The notes beneath the pieces were generated by a model that saw only the letters and a program-made list of their open reading frames with translations, was not told the DNA's origin and did not search any database. Below are positions 35,486 through 50,000 of a stretch of 64,000 nt of DNA, piece by piece. The DNA lies in assembly GCA_021234535.1 (NCBI GenBank), contig CM037836.1, positions 31,834,769-31,898,768 on the forward strand, read 5' to 3'. A program made the position numbers and the translations under genes. Each line of letters opens with the position of its first letter. The stretch's first letter is position 1. Origin of the DNA: Stichopus chloronotus. Lineage: Eukaryota > Echinodermata > Holothuroidea > Aspidochirotida > Stichopodidae.

Positions 35486-36399
35486 ATTCCCTGCCGTAAT
35501 ATGGTGGCTCTGTACCTGATTTTCTGTTAAACTCTCTTGTCATTCGTGTTCTGTTTATCATCTATTTGTATTGACATCAAAAACTAACATGTTCTGTGTT
35601 GGTAGAGTCAAAGAACAGCATGGTTTATATTGTCTACGAATATACCAGACATCTATGCAATCATTTACGACCTGTTATGAGGTGTGCAAGAACATTTATT
35701 TTCTTGCAGGAGGTACTGCGGACCCATCGCACTGGAGCAAACGGGGTATTATACACTACTAAAAGCCTTTAGTCGTTTTGTCTTTCTTGTAACTACGAGG
35801 GTAACCTGTTAAGTTTACCTGGATAACAAATCATGCTGGTTACTGGCTATCGCCCTCATATAAGCTAGTGAATTTATCAATCCCTCATATAGCCCACTGA
35901 TGGAAATTTAATTCCTCATTGCAATATTATACAAGTGAATAGGATACAGTTCATAGCCTGAGGTAGAGAAACATAAAATTCTTTCTCAGTTGGTGATATT
36001 ATGAGTATTGTTCGTCCAAAACTTTGCTTGTCTTTTTTTCCCTTTCATTCAAATGGTACGTCTCTTCGTTAAAAGTGATTATGGGGAAGCTATGTGCAAA
36101 GTAGGATTCCGTTTCGATGAATTTGGTCACTGAATTGGTCACTTGTACTCTTACTCTGTAGTTATGGTATCATGCTTGAAATCTAGTACGACATTGTTAC
36201 AACTGACATACGCAAACATAAACGCAGTGGCGGCACCGGGAGGGGGGGGGGGGGGGAGATAGAGTCATTTGCCCCACGGTCGAGACGTTTCCCCCAGTTA
36301 CCTCTGCCAACTCAGCTGAGGTGACCTGACAAATGAAAACATGTCTACTCCATGTTCATTCATAATTTTGCATTTACCTATATATTCTAGGAAGCTTGT

Positions 36400-36850
36400 C
36401 CATGAGACTTACTTTTTCACCCAGAGATATGCTAAATTCTCGGAGTTTCCAGGGGCTCGGCACCCTGGACCCCCCAATAAACTTTACCTCTGAACCCCAC
36501 AGGGGTCATAAGTATTCTTATTTGAAGTATACTAACCTGAAACTCACTTTTTCACCCAGAAATATGGTAAAACCTCACAGATCTCCACCGGGATTTGCCC
36601 ATGGATCTCGAGATGGGGTCCTATATTCTTATCTTGTCAACCTAGAGGAGAGAAATAGCAAGAAACAATTAAATCTTTTGGAATCTGTGTATAATGATGC
36701 ACTTTGATAAAAAAAACCCCAAAAAACAGAGATTTAATTTTTCACCCAGCAATGTATTACAGCCTCAAAGCTTCCGGGGGTTCACCCCCTAACCCCCGGG
36801 GCTTCGTCCCTGGACCCCATGCACCAGGGCCCTAAGACGGCCTGGACCCC
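36400..36850. repeat. Three copies of a 'tttttcacccag' repeat
   Basis: Three direct copies start near 36410, 36545 and 36735 with 'actttttcacccag(a/c)(a/g)atat', followed by 'ccgggg' or 'ccaggggctcgg' and 'ccctggacccc' blocks. C-rich 'ctggacccc' ends occur in all or most copies. The overlapping open frames are repeat artefacts. Family name not assigned. Confidence 0.75.
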
Positions 36851-38338
36851 ATTCGCTATAAGCTCGAGCTTCGATTTCGCGCTAAGTCTAAAAATTGTGC
36901 CCTCCAACACTTTCTTCTGCCCTCCATTTACCCTCCCCCTCCCCCGACCTTCATCCAAGATCCTGTTGCCGTCACTGCATAAACGCTGCAGGTGTTACTC
37001 TTGTAGAAACAGACATGTGCAGACAAGATTGATTAGGAAAACTGTTCATAATCTTTCTCATAATGAAGGAGAAACCTCTATATATGTTCTTCTTTTTCCT
37101 AGTGCTTTGTTATCCTAAACTTTTCCTTTAATTTTCACCATAACGAAGATCGTAGTCCTGCAATGTTCCATAACCTCTTTAATAAAGTTTATCACGCATC
37201 ACAAAACATTTTTCTTATAATGCAAACGTTGCAATGAAAAAAAATAGTATGTAAATGGTATTCAGGGCTATAGTTCCTTCCTTAAAGAATAATCCTGCCA
37301 CTACTAATATATCGTGAAGCTCTGCTGTTTTTACTTTTCTTAGACTAACTAAATTTTGCGATATCAATGTTTGTCAAAATATGTATGGTTCTAATGTTGG
37401 TGTAAATACTGTAAAAATATTCTACAAGTTAAAATCTGGGGAGATGATAACATTCCTAGCCTTATGTATTTTATCTGTTATCTCTAAGCATTTGGTGCAA
37501 TTCTTTTGTTTCATTCAAAGGCTCTATAGCACATTTACATATTAAATGCATTTTCCTTTTAGCACTATATGATGCATATTCCCTGTTCAAACATTACCCT
37601 CAGCCGTGAACTTAAAAAAAACTCAGGGAGTTGTTCTTGCAATGCTTAGAGCTGTAGGAGAACTTAAATTTCATTTTGAGATAAAGAAGTTATTTGTATA
37701 TTTCGATTAGCCGGCCAAAGGAATGTAATACGGAGACTTTTACTTTAGGTCAAGTGAAAGTCGTCACTTTGTTGGTGGGAGGTAATACAACCTGTTAAAG
37801 AGGCTCATTGAGTTGGTTCGTGTAATTCACTAATAGGATCTAAACTGACTCGGATCAAGTAGGATTAGTAAGAAGATGTTCCACAAATAATGGAACATCA
37901 ATGAGTGAGTAATTAACGGTTTAATTTGGTTTTTGAAAATTCACGGTCAGACACTTTTCCTATTGGTGCTCATTCACATGCACACAACAAGTACGAGTAG
38001 GGGTCAAAAGTTAAAAAATTTCGACAAATTTCATAACTATTGGATGTGAAACTTGAATAATGATGCTAATTATAAGTATTGTCGTGCGCTTATAACGTTC
38101 ACAATTACCACAAAGTTAATACGAACTCAATGAGCACCTTAAAAGCTGAATTTCCTGAGTATCTATACCATCATGTAATAAGTGAAAGTTAAAAGACAAA
38201 TTCACTCCAGAAAATGAAACAAAATATAAAAAAAAGACAATGCTTCCATCTGTTTTCCTGCTGAAAAAAAATAACATTTATGTAGTGCTATTAGTCAAAG
38301 CTCTGTAGAAGACCTGGTTGATTCCTTCACGGTATGAT

Positions 38339-38357
38339 ACACACACACACACACACA
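38339..38357. repeat. (AC)n microsatellite
   Basis: Short uninterrupted AC dinucleotide run. Confidence 0.95.
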
Positions 38358-38629
38358 AAAGAAGAGGCAAAGAAGCGATTTGAGAGTCAGTTGAGAAAGG
38401 AACATTGAACTTAGGCTTTTTGCAAGGGTTGTAGGTAGGAAGTTTAATAACGATGACACACAGCAATGGTCTACTTTGTTTATTTGTCCGCTCCATTTAG
38501 CCTAAATTGCTCAGGGTAAATTGCTTGATTTATTTCTCTTCAAAAGTACATACTAATGGTGAGCTAATGACAAAAAAAAACCAAACCTGGAATAACAATA
38601 TCTATTCATTTATTTCTTTCAACATTGAA

Positions 38630-38893
38630 ATGGTAAATTTGGTTAGGAGAATGCAGGGTCACCTGGGACCCTTATCTCCATCTAAATGGTTTTTTCAAGA
38701 TTTTTCTGCTATGGCTGAAAATGTTAGCAAAATGATGAATGGACAAACATCAGAGTATGGAATAAGGTTTACTATAAGCCAGGAAGATGAAGAGGAAACT
38801 GGCAGTCATACACTGGATGACAATCCTTTACATTCATGGTTTTCAATGACGTTTGCTTTCCAGAGAAGGAACACAAAAATGTTTTCTTATTAG
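38630..38893 (+). CDS. Unrecognised open frame, possible terminal exon
   Basis: An 87-residue frame from ATG at 38630 to TAG at 38891-38893. It reads like real protein: LVRRMQGHLGPLSPSKWFFQ, then FSAMAENVSKMMNG, an acidic ISQEDEEETG stretch and NPLHSWFSMTFAFQRR before the end. A possible splice acceptor (gaatgcag) at 38649-38656 would keep the same frame, so it may be a last exon rather than a whole gene. The frame stays open upstream to 38507. A poly(A) hexamer follows the stop by 26 nt. No signal peptide, no membrane segment, no family recognised. It lies between the beta-lactamase-like gene and the JmjC gene. It could also be a remnant of an expressed mobile element. Confidence 0.4.
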   Translation: MVNLVRRMQGHLGPLSPSKWFFQDFSAMAENVSKMMNGQTSEYGIRFTISQEDEEETGSHTLDDNPLHSWFSMTFAFQRRNTKMFSY

Positions 38894-38918
38894 AGCACAA
38901 AATGTAAGACATAATACA

Positions 38919-38924
38919 AATAAA
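38919..38924 (+). terminator. Possible poly(A) signal
   Basis: AATAAA starting 26 nt past the stop codon of the 38630-38893 frame. The short distance is allowed, but the hexamer alone is weak in AT-rich DNA. Confidence 0.35.
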
Positions 38925-41900
38925 AGGAGACATTGACACATGATTCAACTCACACCTTTAATACATCCAAAAAGAGTTCAAAATATACTTCAAAATGATT
39001 GAGTGGCAAGATGATGATGATAGTACAACTCTCCCAAAAGATACAAAAATGTAACAAGAAGAGGAAAGAGTGGATGGAATAAATTTTATCAAGAAAGAAA
39101 ACACACATTAGGCAGGTGCATGCTGAGAGCAAATTTCTCTGAATTAATGTAGTAAAGTGTTATGAACGGATACATGAATGGGAATCAAGTACAGTGCACC
39201 ATTAAGAATCTCCTCCACAAAGCAAACTTCTTTTGCTAAATATTGCTAAGAGTTTTCAAAATTGCAGTCTCTATGTCACTGATTCCCCCATACAAATGCA
39301 ACAATAGGACTTAAACACAGTAGCTTAACACTGCTTGGTAACTGTGACCCATAAATTAGAATATTTCATCCTTCCATTTCTAGGATTTAGACACAAATAT
39401 GGAGATACTACATGGATTCTGTAGCATCTCCATAATCTGGATAACCTCTGTACTGTAACCTCTGTACTGGAAAATCTTGACAAATGAAAGTGAAGAACAC
39501 TGCACATAATACTATGCTTTTCAGTAATCATCCTCACTTTTCATATGAATTCATAGTAAAGGGGACTTGGCTTGTAGAGGTGGGCAGCTATTGTATTCAA
39601 CTCATACAGTATATCAGATAGATGTAAGAGATATCAAACTTGTATTCAAATGATGTACAAAATATTGACACATTGCATAATCAATATTAACTCACTGAGA
39701 TATAATATTCTAAACTATGTTATCATCCCAGTGTATAGCATCTTGTAGCCACAACCAACCCAGTGTACAGTATCCTATAGCTAACAACCATCTTGGTGTA
39801 GAGTATCATACAGCTAGGCTAAATTATGTAATTCATCTGCAATAGTAGCTCAATGACCTCAGGATCTAGAGGTTGCTTACCTGCACAACATTGTTTGATA
39901 TGCTTGCATCTGTGATGTAGCTCCCAAAGGCTGTGTGTGGAGGTAAAGAACCAATAAAGGTTCATGAAACCAGTGAAATTGACGTATGTGAAACGAATGT
40001 AGTATTAGATGTAGTGACAACCTATTCTGAACTCTGTGGTTTACTTTGAGCATGATACCCATAAATCTGCAGAAATGATAAATCCTGACTAAAATGAGTC
40101 ATTTATTACGCCATGTGAGTCTTCCAGTCAGATACATCTGTTCTGAAGCTGAGTCAAGTATATGCATTTGGAAGGTGTTACCACTCACTCCATAGAAAAC
40201 AGGTACTTTTCATTTCATTTTGTGTACACAACATGATGGAAACATTTTGTTTCAGTATTTGGTCATTCCTTTATATTCACCAAGTAACTAAAAAAATGCA
40301 ACAATAATATAAAAATTTAAAAAATTCTGTAAAAAAGTAAAACATTTGTGAAAGCAGTCAACAAAGAGAAACCATTTTGAAGCACAAGGCACTTGGGACT
40401 AATCCCTGAAGAGGTGCAAATGACAACAACAGATACAATGTTTTTAAAAATCTTCAGCAACTCTTTCAAGTTCAACAAAATATGTTTTTGTGCCTGACAT
40501 TGTAATGAAAAGAAATGAACTAAGCTGACCTGATTAAATTGTGAAACAGGACAGCGCCAATATACACACAAGTTTTGGTAACTGCAGAAAACACTGCTTC
40601 TGGCCCTGCATTATTTCTTTATACTTTACTTGCCAACATCAAATTAAAAGAAAGGTTCAGCCTCACATCTGACAAATAAGAATTTAGTTTGATAGTAATT
40701 ACCACTGATGTAAAACATTGAGAATGAGGGAAACAATTGCACATATATTCACTCTTGTCAAGAAATACCATCTTTCCTATTCAGCTTCAATTTGCTCTAC
40801 CACATCAAATTCCAACTTTTTTCTCTAAGCAAAATACAATCACTCACCTCATCAATCTTTGCATACAAAGTTGATAGTTTTTAACTGACATAACTTTAAA
40901 GCAATTTCTCTTGGAAGTATGATAAAATGGTATTCCTATATACTACATCAAGGTCACAAATGTGGACTGGAACTCCAGAAGGAATGAAAATAACATCACA
41001 GAATTAAGAAATTATGTGATTTCTACGAGTATTCACATTGATGACTGATGTGGAATAACTATACTTGAAAAAAAAACTAACAATGAGCTAATCCAAATAA
41101 AGTGAAGGTAATATCTGAATATGAACCCTCCAGATACAGAATACAAGAGGGTGGCATCATCTTGATCCAGAGTTAATGATGACTTTTATCTCATTAAAAG
41201 CTGAAGAGTGACTGTTTGAATACACATCTTCAACACAAAGACATTACTTTGCCTTAATACTCCAGGAAGCTTTTCCATTCTCCATTACACCCTTTGATAT
41301 GAGGCAACTTTATCATTATTCGTTTCACAGTATCTCAGAGAAAAATTTGAAGCTACCCTGTCTCACTGTTGTCAACAAAGGATCTCAATGACTGTTATAG
41401 ACTAAATCAGAATTGATCAAGTTGACTCAGGTGAAGGAGAGTCTGATCTAGCATATTAAAGCTAGCAGAAAGAACATTAAATATGGACAGTGAAAAGGTA
41501 ATGTGGCAATGGTCAAACCTCAATGGAATGAGTACTCAGATCCAGTCAGGTTGGTTCACCTGCTGAGATGAGTAGCATTCCATGTGGGCAGTAAAAAAGT
41601 TTACTTCCTCACTCAGCAGACTTTGCATCGTAGAGTCATATCAGATCTAACATAGATAAATTGGTTCACAGTTAATTTGGCAGTTTAGAGCTGACTTTGT
41701 AAAAGCATTTCAATAAAAGTAGAATAATTTCATTCATTGGGAATCTAATTTACTTCTTGGGACTATTACTTTTAGCAGAATAATTTGGAATAAATAACCA
41801 GAGAGAAATCCATGCAAGGGTTACTTCCCAAGAGGAAGTGGATGTATATGTAATGTAAACAAGGAAACATGGCAACAAGTATTTGTTCGTAGTACGATTA

Positions 41901-44071
41901 CAGGCACTGACTATGTGACCTATAATAGTCTAAAAAAAAAAGTAACAATGTAATAATGTGGGACAGTTGACCAGCTCAAAAATATTTCAGAGTTCTTATG
42001 AAATACTTACACTATTAATACAAATCTCAGAATGTTGAAGGAACAACATTTTCACCACTGCTGAGCCCAAATGACGTTTGATGTGTACGACAATTATGAA
42101 AAAAGTGACAGACAATTTTCTTACCTTCTTACATGTTCAAGTAAGAAACAGATTTTGTTCATGTATGGTAGTACCAACTGGGAAGTACAACAATAGGGTG
42201 TACTCTTAGATGGTACAAGCAGGGAGCTGTTATTGAGAAGGAAATACAATGCTTCAAAGTAATGTGTGCAGCTACTAAGGTCACACAACAATCTGTCTTT
42301 TGTATCATTCTTGACATTTATGTAGGACTTATGAGTCATAAACACAGTATGGTATCTCTCATCTGCTATGGTTATGGTATTAGTTAGTCTTTCTATATTG
42401 CCACAGCATTGCCAGTCATTAGATAATTAAATGATTATTTAGTCTTTGGTCACTTTGACCAGATCACAGTTAGGTTGTAGGCCAAAACATGAAATAGGAT
42501 CTACATCGGCCAATTTCAGGAAAACTCAGGAAACTGCCCATTCAGTTGACAACATATTAGACTGTCTGTCTAGCTCATTTGCATGTGACTCTAAAAGTAC
42601 TAATTTATTTTGATTAAATAGTCGTGTCAACTTTTGTGCCACACTTGGGATCAAAGCATTGTTTGGAGGGTGCTATTTGTTTCAGGATTAGTTGACTTAA
42701 ATAATGTTGCTCCATGAATGATATTGAACTGGAACCGTTGCACAAAGGAAAGAAATACCTTTGAGGCAACTACACAGCTTATCGTCACTCAGTTTGGAAG
42801 GTTATCAGGTATCACCAGTAATGACTTTCAAGCATCGTAGATCAGTGGTAACCATCAATAGCTGATAGGAGAAATGGAGCATCCTCATCTAAGCTTTGAC
42901 TGTTACTCTCAAGTACTTGAATCTCTAACAGAATATAGGCAAGGAAGCTGATGAGATATTAAGGACTCACACTGAACCATCTTACATGACCTTTTAAAAG
43001 TTTCAGTTCCAGTTTCCATGGTAACACAGAATCTGATGTTTGACATAGCAAAAAACAAAACTTTCAAAACTATCTTCAAGAACTGTGTTCCAAACTATCC
43101 CAAATAACATTTGACACAAAAACTATGGGAAAAGACCAAACAGTATTTTCTTACTCCTCTATGTCAATATGAAACAACTACATGTTCTCTAAAGGTATTT
43201 CTGCTGACCCCATGACCTTTGACCTTCACCAAAAAATAAGGACATTCAACTTAATATGATGAAGTCACATGTAAAGTAAAAAATCTGCACTACATACCCA
43301 CTGTACCTCAAGATATTGATGTTACAAGCGAAAGTAAGGTTTCCATGATTTGATATCTGCTGACCGCAAGTGACCCTTAAACGTTTCCAAAATCATTGGA
43401 AAATTGTTATGGACTATTACACTCATCTGTCCACACAAAGCAACTTCCACAATGTTTGAATTGGTTTTCACATTTTCACTCCTAGGACCCCCCTAACTTT
43501 GACCTCCATTAATTACATTTGGGATCTTGAACTAAATATGCTAAAGCCACATGCCAAAAACGAGTCCTGCTTATCAGTACCTACATTATGTCTCCAGATA
43601 TTGATGATACATGCAAGGGCAGCACACACATACAGACACACACACATACAAATGACTGACTGGACTGCATATGTTACTTGCCTGCTTATGGCAAGTAACC
43701 AAAGGGTTAACTTTGAGAAAAAACCACCCAATAAGGAAGGTAACTTGATAAATTCTCTGAATAGTGTGTTCATTAATTTCTTTCTAATTAGTACTAATCA
43801 CAAACAAAGAAGCTGTTTGACTTTGGCAATTCAGTGCAAAAGAGGCTTTGCAAATAAACAAAAGAAAAGTGGTTTTCTAGTCAAAAATGGAGAAAAAATT
43901 CATTTACCTAATGGAAAGGAAGAATGAAATGATTTGCAAACACCTTGACAAAGGTTTGCAAAACTTGATGTATGCCCCACTTAATTATTCCCATGAATGT
44001 GTATGTCCCATACATGTCTATGTCCCATGAATGTCTATGATAAACCTCTTTTGAAATATGACATTTGAATA
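38925..44071. other. Gene-poor AT-rich region
   Basis: About 5.1 kb with no exon I can support on either strand. It includes the 3' flank of the JmjC gene and degenerate members of the 143-bp repeat family at 43185-43560. The rest shows no clear structure to the eye. Confidence 0.55.
43185..43560. repeat. Diverged copies of the 143-bp repeat family
   Basis: Three units near 43190, 43350 and 43480 keep 'gctgaccccatgacctttga' or related modules, then 'ccttcaccaaaa' and 'aacttaatatg', in the same order as the 19600-20690 array but much more decayed. Confidence 0.7.
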
Positions 44072-47000
44072 TCATAGCTCTGACTTGTTAGTTTCAAAAT
44101 ACGAACTTTGACCTTTACTTGGTATATCATTAACATTATGTAATACTTCTTCCTTGTCTTCTTGCTCTTCATCATCTTCTAGTTCTTCTCTTTCATCTAA
44201 AACTGACAGAATTTCTTTGAAGACTTCTCTGTTGGCATCTAGAATCTCTTCTTTTGTGACTTTTCTATCTCTGTTGGCATCGATGAAGGTAAACAACTGA
44301 GAGAGAAAAGAACAACAATCTTGACATTTAAGATGACAATAGTCACCATTACTAATAGTTTCAAACAAACTTCCAAATTATTCACGATTGAGTTCGAAAA
44401 AAAAACCAATTATCAGCAGGGACAAATAGTCCACCGACTTGAACAGCGGCAATCAATAAGCTTTACCCATAATGCATTGAGGTCAACCTGATTCAAACTC
44501 AATAATGTTAAGGCATCAACTCCAGAGGTTGTGAATAGTCAAATAAAACTTCTCTACCAGCAATGATTAATATCTGATAAAGGTGGCAGTTGCGTACTTA
44601 ACTAAACAACTACAATACTTTCACAACATAAACAAGATTAAGCATCAATACAGAGAGAGAAAATGGGAAAGGGTATAAAAAATACTTGAAAATGGTAAAG
44701 ACAGTAAAGTATACTAGAAATGACTGAGAAAATCAACTCACTAAATGGACTTCTTGCTTGCTGACACCAAAGTAATCCATCACAGCTGGGATGTCTTCTT
44801 CTGTTACAACACCACCCTTCATACTAATGAAATCCAACAACTCACCCCTTTAAAACAACAAAACATAGTATACAAACAAAAAAGTCATACAAACTGTAAA
44901 ATTATGGGACAAATTATTGAAGGTAAACCCATTAATTTATCAGCTCTGTTTTTCTGAACAAAACCATTATCTCAAGAGGGGTTTCTGTTTGCATAATACC
45001 ACCTGAAGCAAACAAACAGTCCTGAGGACACTAAAAGGACATACATATATCAAAGAACACATGCACAGTAGGGATAAGTGACTAGATCAAAATATACACA
45101 CATTAAGTGAAAACTTTATGAATGTCACATACTGTACTTTTTGATGTTGTATACCACAGTTGATCCTTGTAATATAGGAACAGAACACCATGAGCATACA
45201 GTTTGAAAAGACAACAGCTGTGGAAAAAGGACCACTGACTTTTGACATCCACAAACACTCAATGTGCAACATAAAGGGACAAGTTCTTGTGAGATGATAT
45301 AATGATTACAACATTCTCACAAATTGACCATGCTGACCACAGATGACATTTGACCCTCCACCAAGAAAACATGTTTCTTGCATTCAAGAGAATGCACGTA
45401 CACAATGGAAATGAAGTCACATCCAAAACAGTCTTGTTAAAGTGTCATGTTTACATGTTGCCTTTGACAAACATACACACATACATTCAACCAATAAAAG
45501 CAATAAAACAGTTGTGAAATCAAGAGTCGTTGCTGATGAGGTAGTGACATACATATAATATTTATGGTGCAATTCTCTGTTAGGAAAACAATGATCTGGA
45601 CTAAAACCTCAGCTAAACCTGTCATGTACAAGAGAAGCAAAATAAAAGAAGTCTCTACATAATTTCAAGGAGATTATTACCTCATTTGGGCATCATATGA
45701 ATCTGAAAGTCCAAAATCACTCAGGGGTGCAAACTCAGGTAGTTCACCTCGCTGCTCACAATCTTCATCATCAAAGGTGTGTTGGTGGACAAACCAAAGG
45801 TTGATAGCGAGATTCCTTCCAGCAGAGCGAACCTGATGAGCCCATCTTAAAAGACAGAGACAATTCATCCTCCATCATTCATGTGCACTCTCCATCACAA
45901 CATACATCGACAAGCACATAGCAACCAACAGTACTCTGAGGTTTAAGAGCATGACCCAAGCATACATATTCATACACCAAACGTCAGATGATTGCACCAT
46001 TATTTGACGTATGGATAATTGTCTATTTTCAAGTAAACACCTGTAACTACTCATACATCGACTAGCCACAAGTATTTAAAATGTCATTCCTATAGGCTGT
46101 CTGTTTATGTATAACTGAACATCATATGAAAGAGAGTATGGAATTTTCTGGCAGCTTTGCTAGTTTTGAGGTTTACGTGAGAGAAAACTGACCTTCAAGG
46201 CTCTCGCTCTCATCAGCGATTGTGACCCACTAAGGCAGCATTTGTAGGTGCACACACACATCCCCAGACCTTCATTAGCCTGACACAGTGTGGGTACACA
46301 ACATACTTGCACTCATTTCCCTTCATCGGGATGCGAGGAAAGTCTTGGCGAGGAAGTGACTAGAATTCCCCTTTTCCTAGTGACATAAGTTATCACGGGA
46401 TTGCCAGCAGAGTGGGCAGGCTCTGGGTTTTCAGTTGAGAGACCTGCCCACAGCAACAGAATTTTCTGGCAGCTACGCTAGTTTTGAGCAGCGCGTGAGA
46501 TAGAACAAACTTCTGTAGCTCTCCCTTTCGCCAGCGACCCAGTAAGGCAGAATCCGTAGTAAGTACACACATCTTCACACATTTTGACCCCTACCCTAAT
46601 AGGCAGGTTCCAGGTCACCTTAAGTACCATACCAGGTTGGACCCCTACATGTATCATATATCAACTATACAACAGTTGCTATGGCAACTGAAAGAGCTAT
46701 AATACATTCTAACATCCCAAAGCAACTACAATATCTCATCCCCTACATTACCACATAGGCATGAGATAACAAGTATACAATACTGTGCAAATATAGTATA
46801 CGAAATTTACAGTATACAGCAATAGCAATATGCCATAGGGCATATACCAGCAAAATTTAACACTAACCTGTAAGGGATATACAAACAGTCACCCGGTGAC
46901 ATTGAAACGCTATACCAAGGTAAGTCAGCAAACTGAGGGAATTTGTTCATATCAACATGATCGACATCAACACCACTGTAACTGCCTTTCACATTGAAGT

Positions 47001-50000
47001 CCAAGTCCTCCGCATATTTCTGCATGAATAAAATATGAAATATTAATGAAGGAGGCAATCACTTGAAGAGTATGACAAAGATGCAAAGATTATGAAATAG
47101 ACAGAATATGCTGTACAGTAGAGTGCCTCCCAATTTCAGCAGAGAGATTTAGGACTGGCTGACAACACCCTCCTAAGTATGGAATAAGTCACATTGAGCA
47201 TGGCTTTTCATTTTCAGATTTAATGTGATTTTCACCTTACTTAATAATCCTCAGACCTGACTAAATTAAACAACTGACTTAAAACCTGACTTATTTGACT
47301 TGAAACCAGACTTATTTGTACTTTGCAAAAAATCTCAAAGTGAATGTACAGTGAAACCATAGGGGAATTTGGACAGATTCTTTTTCAACAGTTTGGAAAT
47401 TGTTCTCAAGAAGTAACAAACAGTGAAGGAATAGGAATATTTGGACACAGCAATTTTTTAAACTTGAAGAAATATGACTTACTTGAAACCTGTGAAGGCA
47501 CAAAATGGGCAACCTGACTTATTTCAAATTAAGTCTGGAATTAAGTCACACTTAGTCTGAAATAGTGAATACAGTGTAAAGCTGTTTTAAATCAGCTTGT
47601 TATTGGCAGCAGCCAATGAATCTTGTTGGCAGTAGCCAATGAAAGTGCTAGAGGTCAACCAGTTGGGGGCAGTTTTGAAAGTGCATGCCAGTTTCAAAAC
47701 ATCACTCTGTAACAAGCTGCCTTACAGGGAAGGGCAAGTGGGACTGAACAGGTAAGTTTTTACAATAGATCTTAGTATATCTGAAAGCCTAGGAGTAAGG
47801 ATGTATCGCTAGTAGTACAGTAAAATGTTAAAAACATGTTTTCAAGTATGTTGCAGACTAAAGGATGAATCAGTGAGCAGATGGTTTGGTTATCATATGA
47901 AATAAATCAGATCAATACATAGTTTGAGTATATGAAAACTGCTCCACATTAATGCTTTTATAACATAGGGCAGTACATGTAGTGGCAAGACCTTTGAGTT
48001 TTCCTGATACAACTGGAAATGGTAAGAAATTAGCACCTGAATGAGCTAGGTGGGATTGGAAAAGGGAGTAGCTACAGCTTGTTAGTAAGGAAGCAACATT
48101 CTAACTTCTTGAATTTGTGCACTTAGTATGGTATTTCTGGCATTGTTGCATGGAGAGGATCTTAAATGTAGTTTCTGCAATTACCGCATATTGATATCTA
48201 TACATTGAAAATTTTCTCTAGATTTAAATTTTAAGGGAGTGGCTTTGACTTTACAATATTTTCAAAGATCCCTTGCTATGCAGAAGCAATTTTTGGGGCA
48301 GGAGGGACAGGAAGGAGGGTGGGTGGTAAATTCCACAGGGATGAATGGTAGTTAACTGCTTTCTCTTTTTCTTTACAGGTACACACCAGAGCTTCCAGAA
48401 GTATTCCAGGGGGGGGGGGTGGGGAGGGTGGGGAGAGGAGCACACTGTTTCTGCAGCTTCCTCCTTGCAAGGAATCAAGCATCAGGGTCTGCTACATCCT
48501 CCTTCGAGTATAGCCATTCAGACATAATACAATATCTGCTTGAAGAATACCTGGTCAGGTAATATGACTTAATCTACTTCAAGCAAGGCCGACCTGACTT
48601 ATACGCCCCAAACATGTCTAACCTGACTTAATTGGCTTAAGCATGATCAACCTGACCTAATAAGTCAGGTTGACCTGACTTAACCTTACCTTAGGCATGG
48701 ACAGCACCCTTTCTGTTGGCTTAATTGAATCACATTTAAGACAAGTTTCCAAAAGATCTCAAGTAGATTTAAGCAGGATTAAGTCCTCTCTAATTCCATA
48801 ATTGGGACTTTAATTCTGCTTAAATATTCCAAACTGAATTTCCAGACTTAAAATTTTCCAGAAGGGCAGTGCCAGTGGGTGTACCTAGTGGCTAGTCTAG
48901 TCATACTGTTGCTTTTCCCTAGGTAATATCACGCACAAACAATGTGTTAAGGCCTTGAACTAGAAGAAATAGCTGAATGGTCACAACCATTTGAATAAAG
49001 GTCTGAGGTCCACGACAATGAAAAAGAGTTTCTCTGTGATACATAACCCACCATGCACAAACCTACCAATAACTCACAGAAATGCTGTTGTGTTTAGAAA
49101 TACAGAAACTTTGGTCAGACATACATCAAATTGATCAGTTCAGTCTAGATTGACCAAAAATAATTAAAGTGAAATACAAAACTCAGAGAGAAGATTACTG
49201 GTCATATCTTGATCAGTTCTGACATTACTTGAAAGCAACATCAACACTATCAAGTCAGGCATTGAATCTCTCATCACAGTTTCATCTAATCTCACAGACT
49301 CAGCTTCATCACTTCTGAGTCTGACACAAACAACAACACACTGTAAGGTCAGGCATTGAATTTCTCATCAGTATCAGGGAACTTATCAAATTTATTGAAA
49401 GGGTTGATGACAACTTGGATTACTGCAAACTGAAACACAAACACTGCCACTCTGAATGACAAGAATGTGAAATCAAGTGTCAGTCTGCAAATTTAGTGCT
49501 CATCTAAGACAACCAAATAAACACCAGTCAACATAATAACTGGCAACATGCATGACTGGCTTTGCAGAGGAAAACCCTTAGAATAGCTCAGAAGTGTGCT
49601 GTGATGTGATATGAAAATTCAAAACAACAACAAAAGAAGGAAACTTTGTTAATACCTGTACCATAAATTTTGGTGGGTTGGATCCTTTCAGAGCAGATAC
49701 AGGTACCATTTTCCCATTTATACAGTAGGAATATTATGCTCTGACATTGCCATAAATCAATCAAGTACATCCAGGGTTATTTCCTGAACATTTAATCTGC
49801 TATCAAGGGCCACATGTTAGTCTTATATATTTTCTGTAATGACCCTAAATAAACATATCTGCCTTCTCCTAGCTGTGCAATACTTTGGCTGTACAACATT
49901 TATATGTGCCACTAAAAAAACAAAATAATGAGATAAAAAGTACAAGCAGAGACTTCAACTGCAGACCTACAACTTTGTCACAAGACTTGTAAATCAGGTG

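Larger units (their letters stand above)
35486..38629. other. Intergenic, mostly unassigned
   Basis: Apart from the repeat at 36400-36850, a G-run at 36238-36256 and the (AC)n tract at 38339-38357, I see nothing that can be named. If the open frame at 38630 is the last exon of a gene, its earlier exons should be here, but I could not find them. Confidence 0.5.

Noticed and set aside
43499..43927. 142-codon open frame
   Set aside because: Its first part is the degenerate 143-bp repeat family, and the rest shows no similarity to a known protein.
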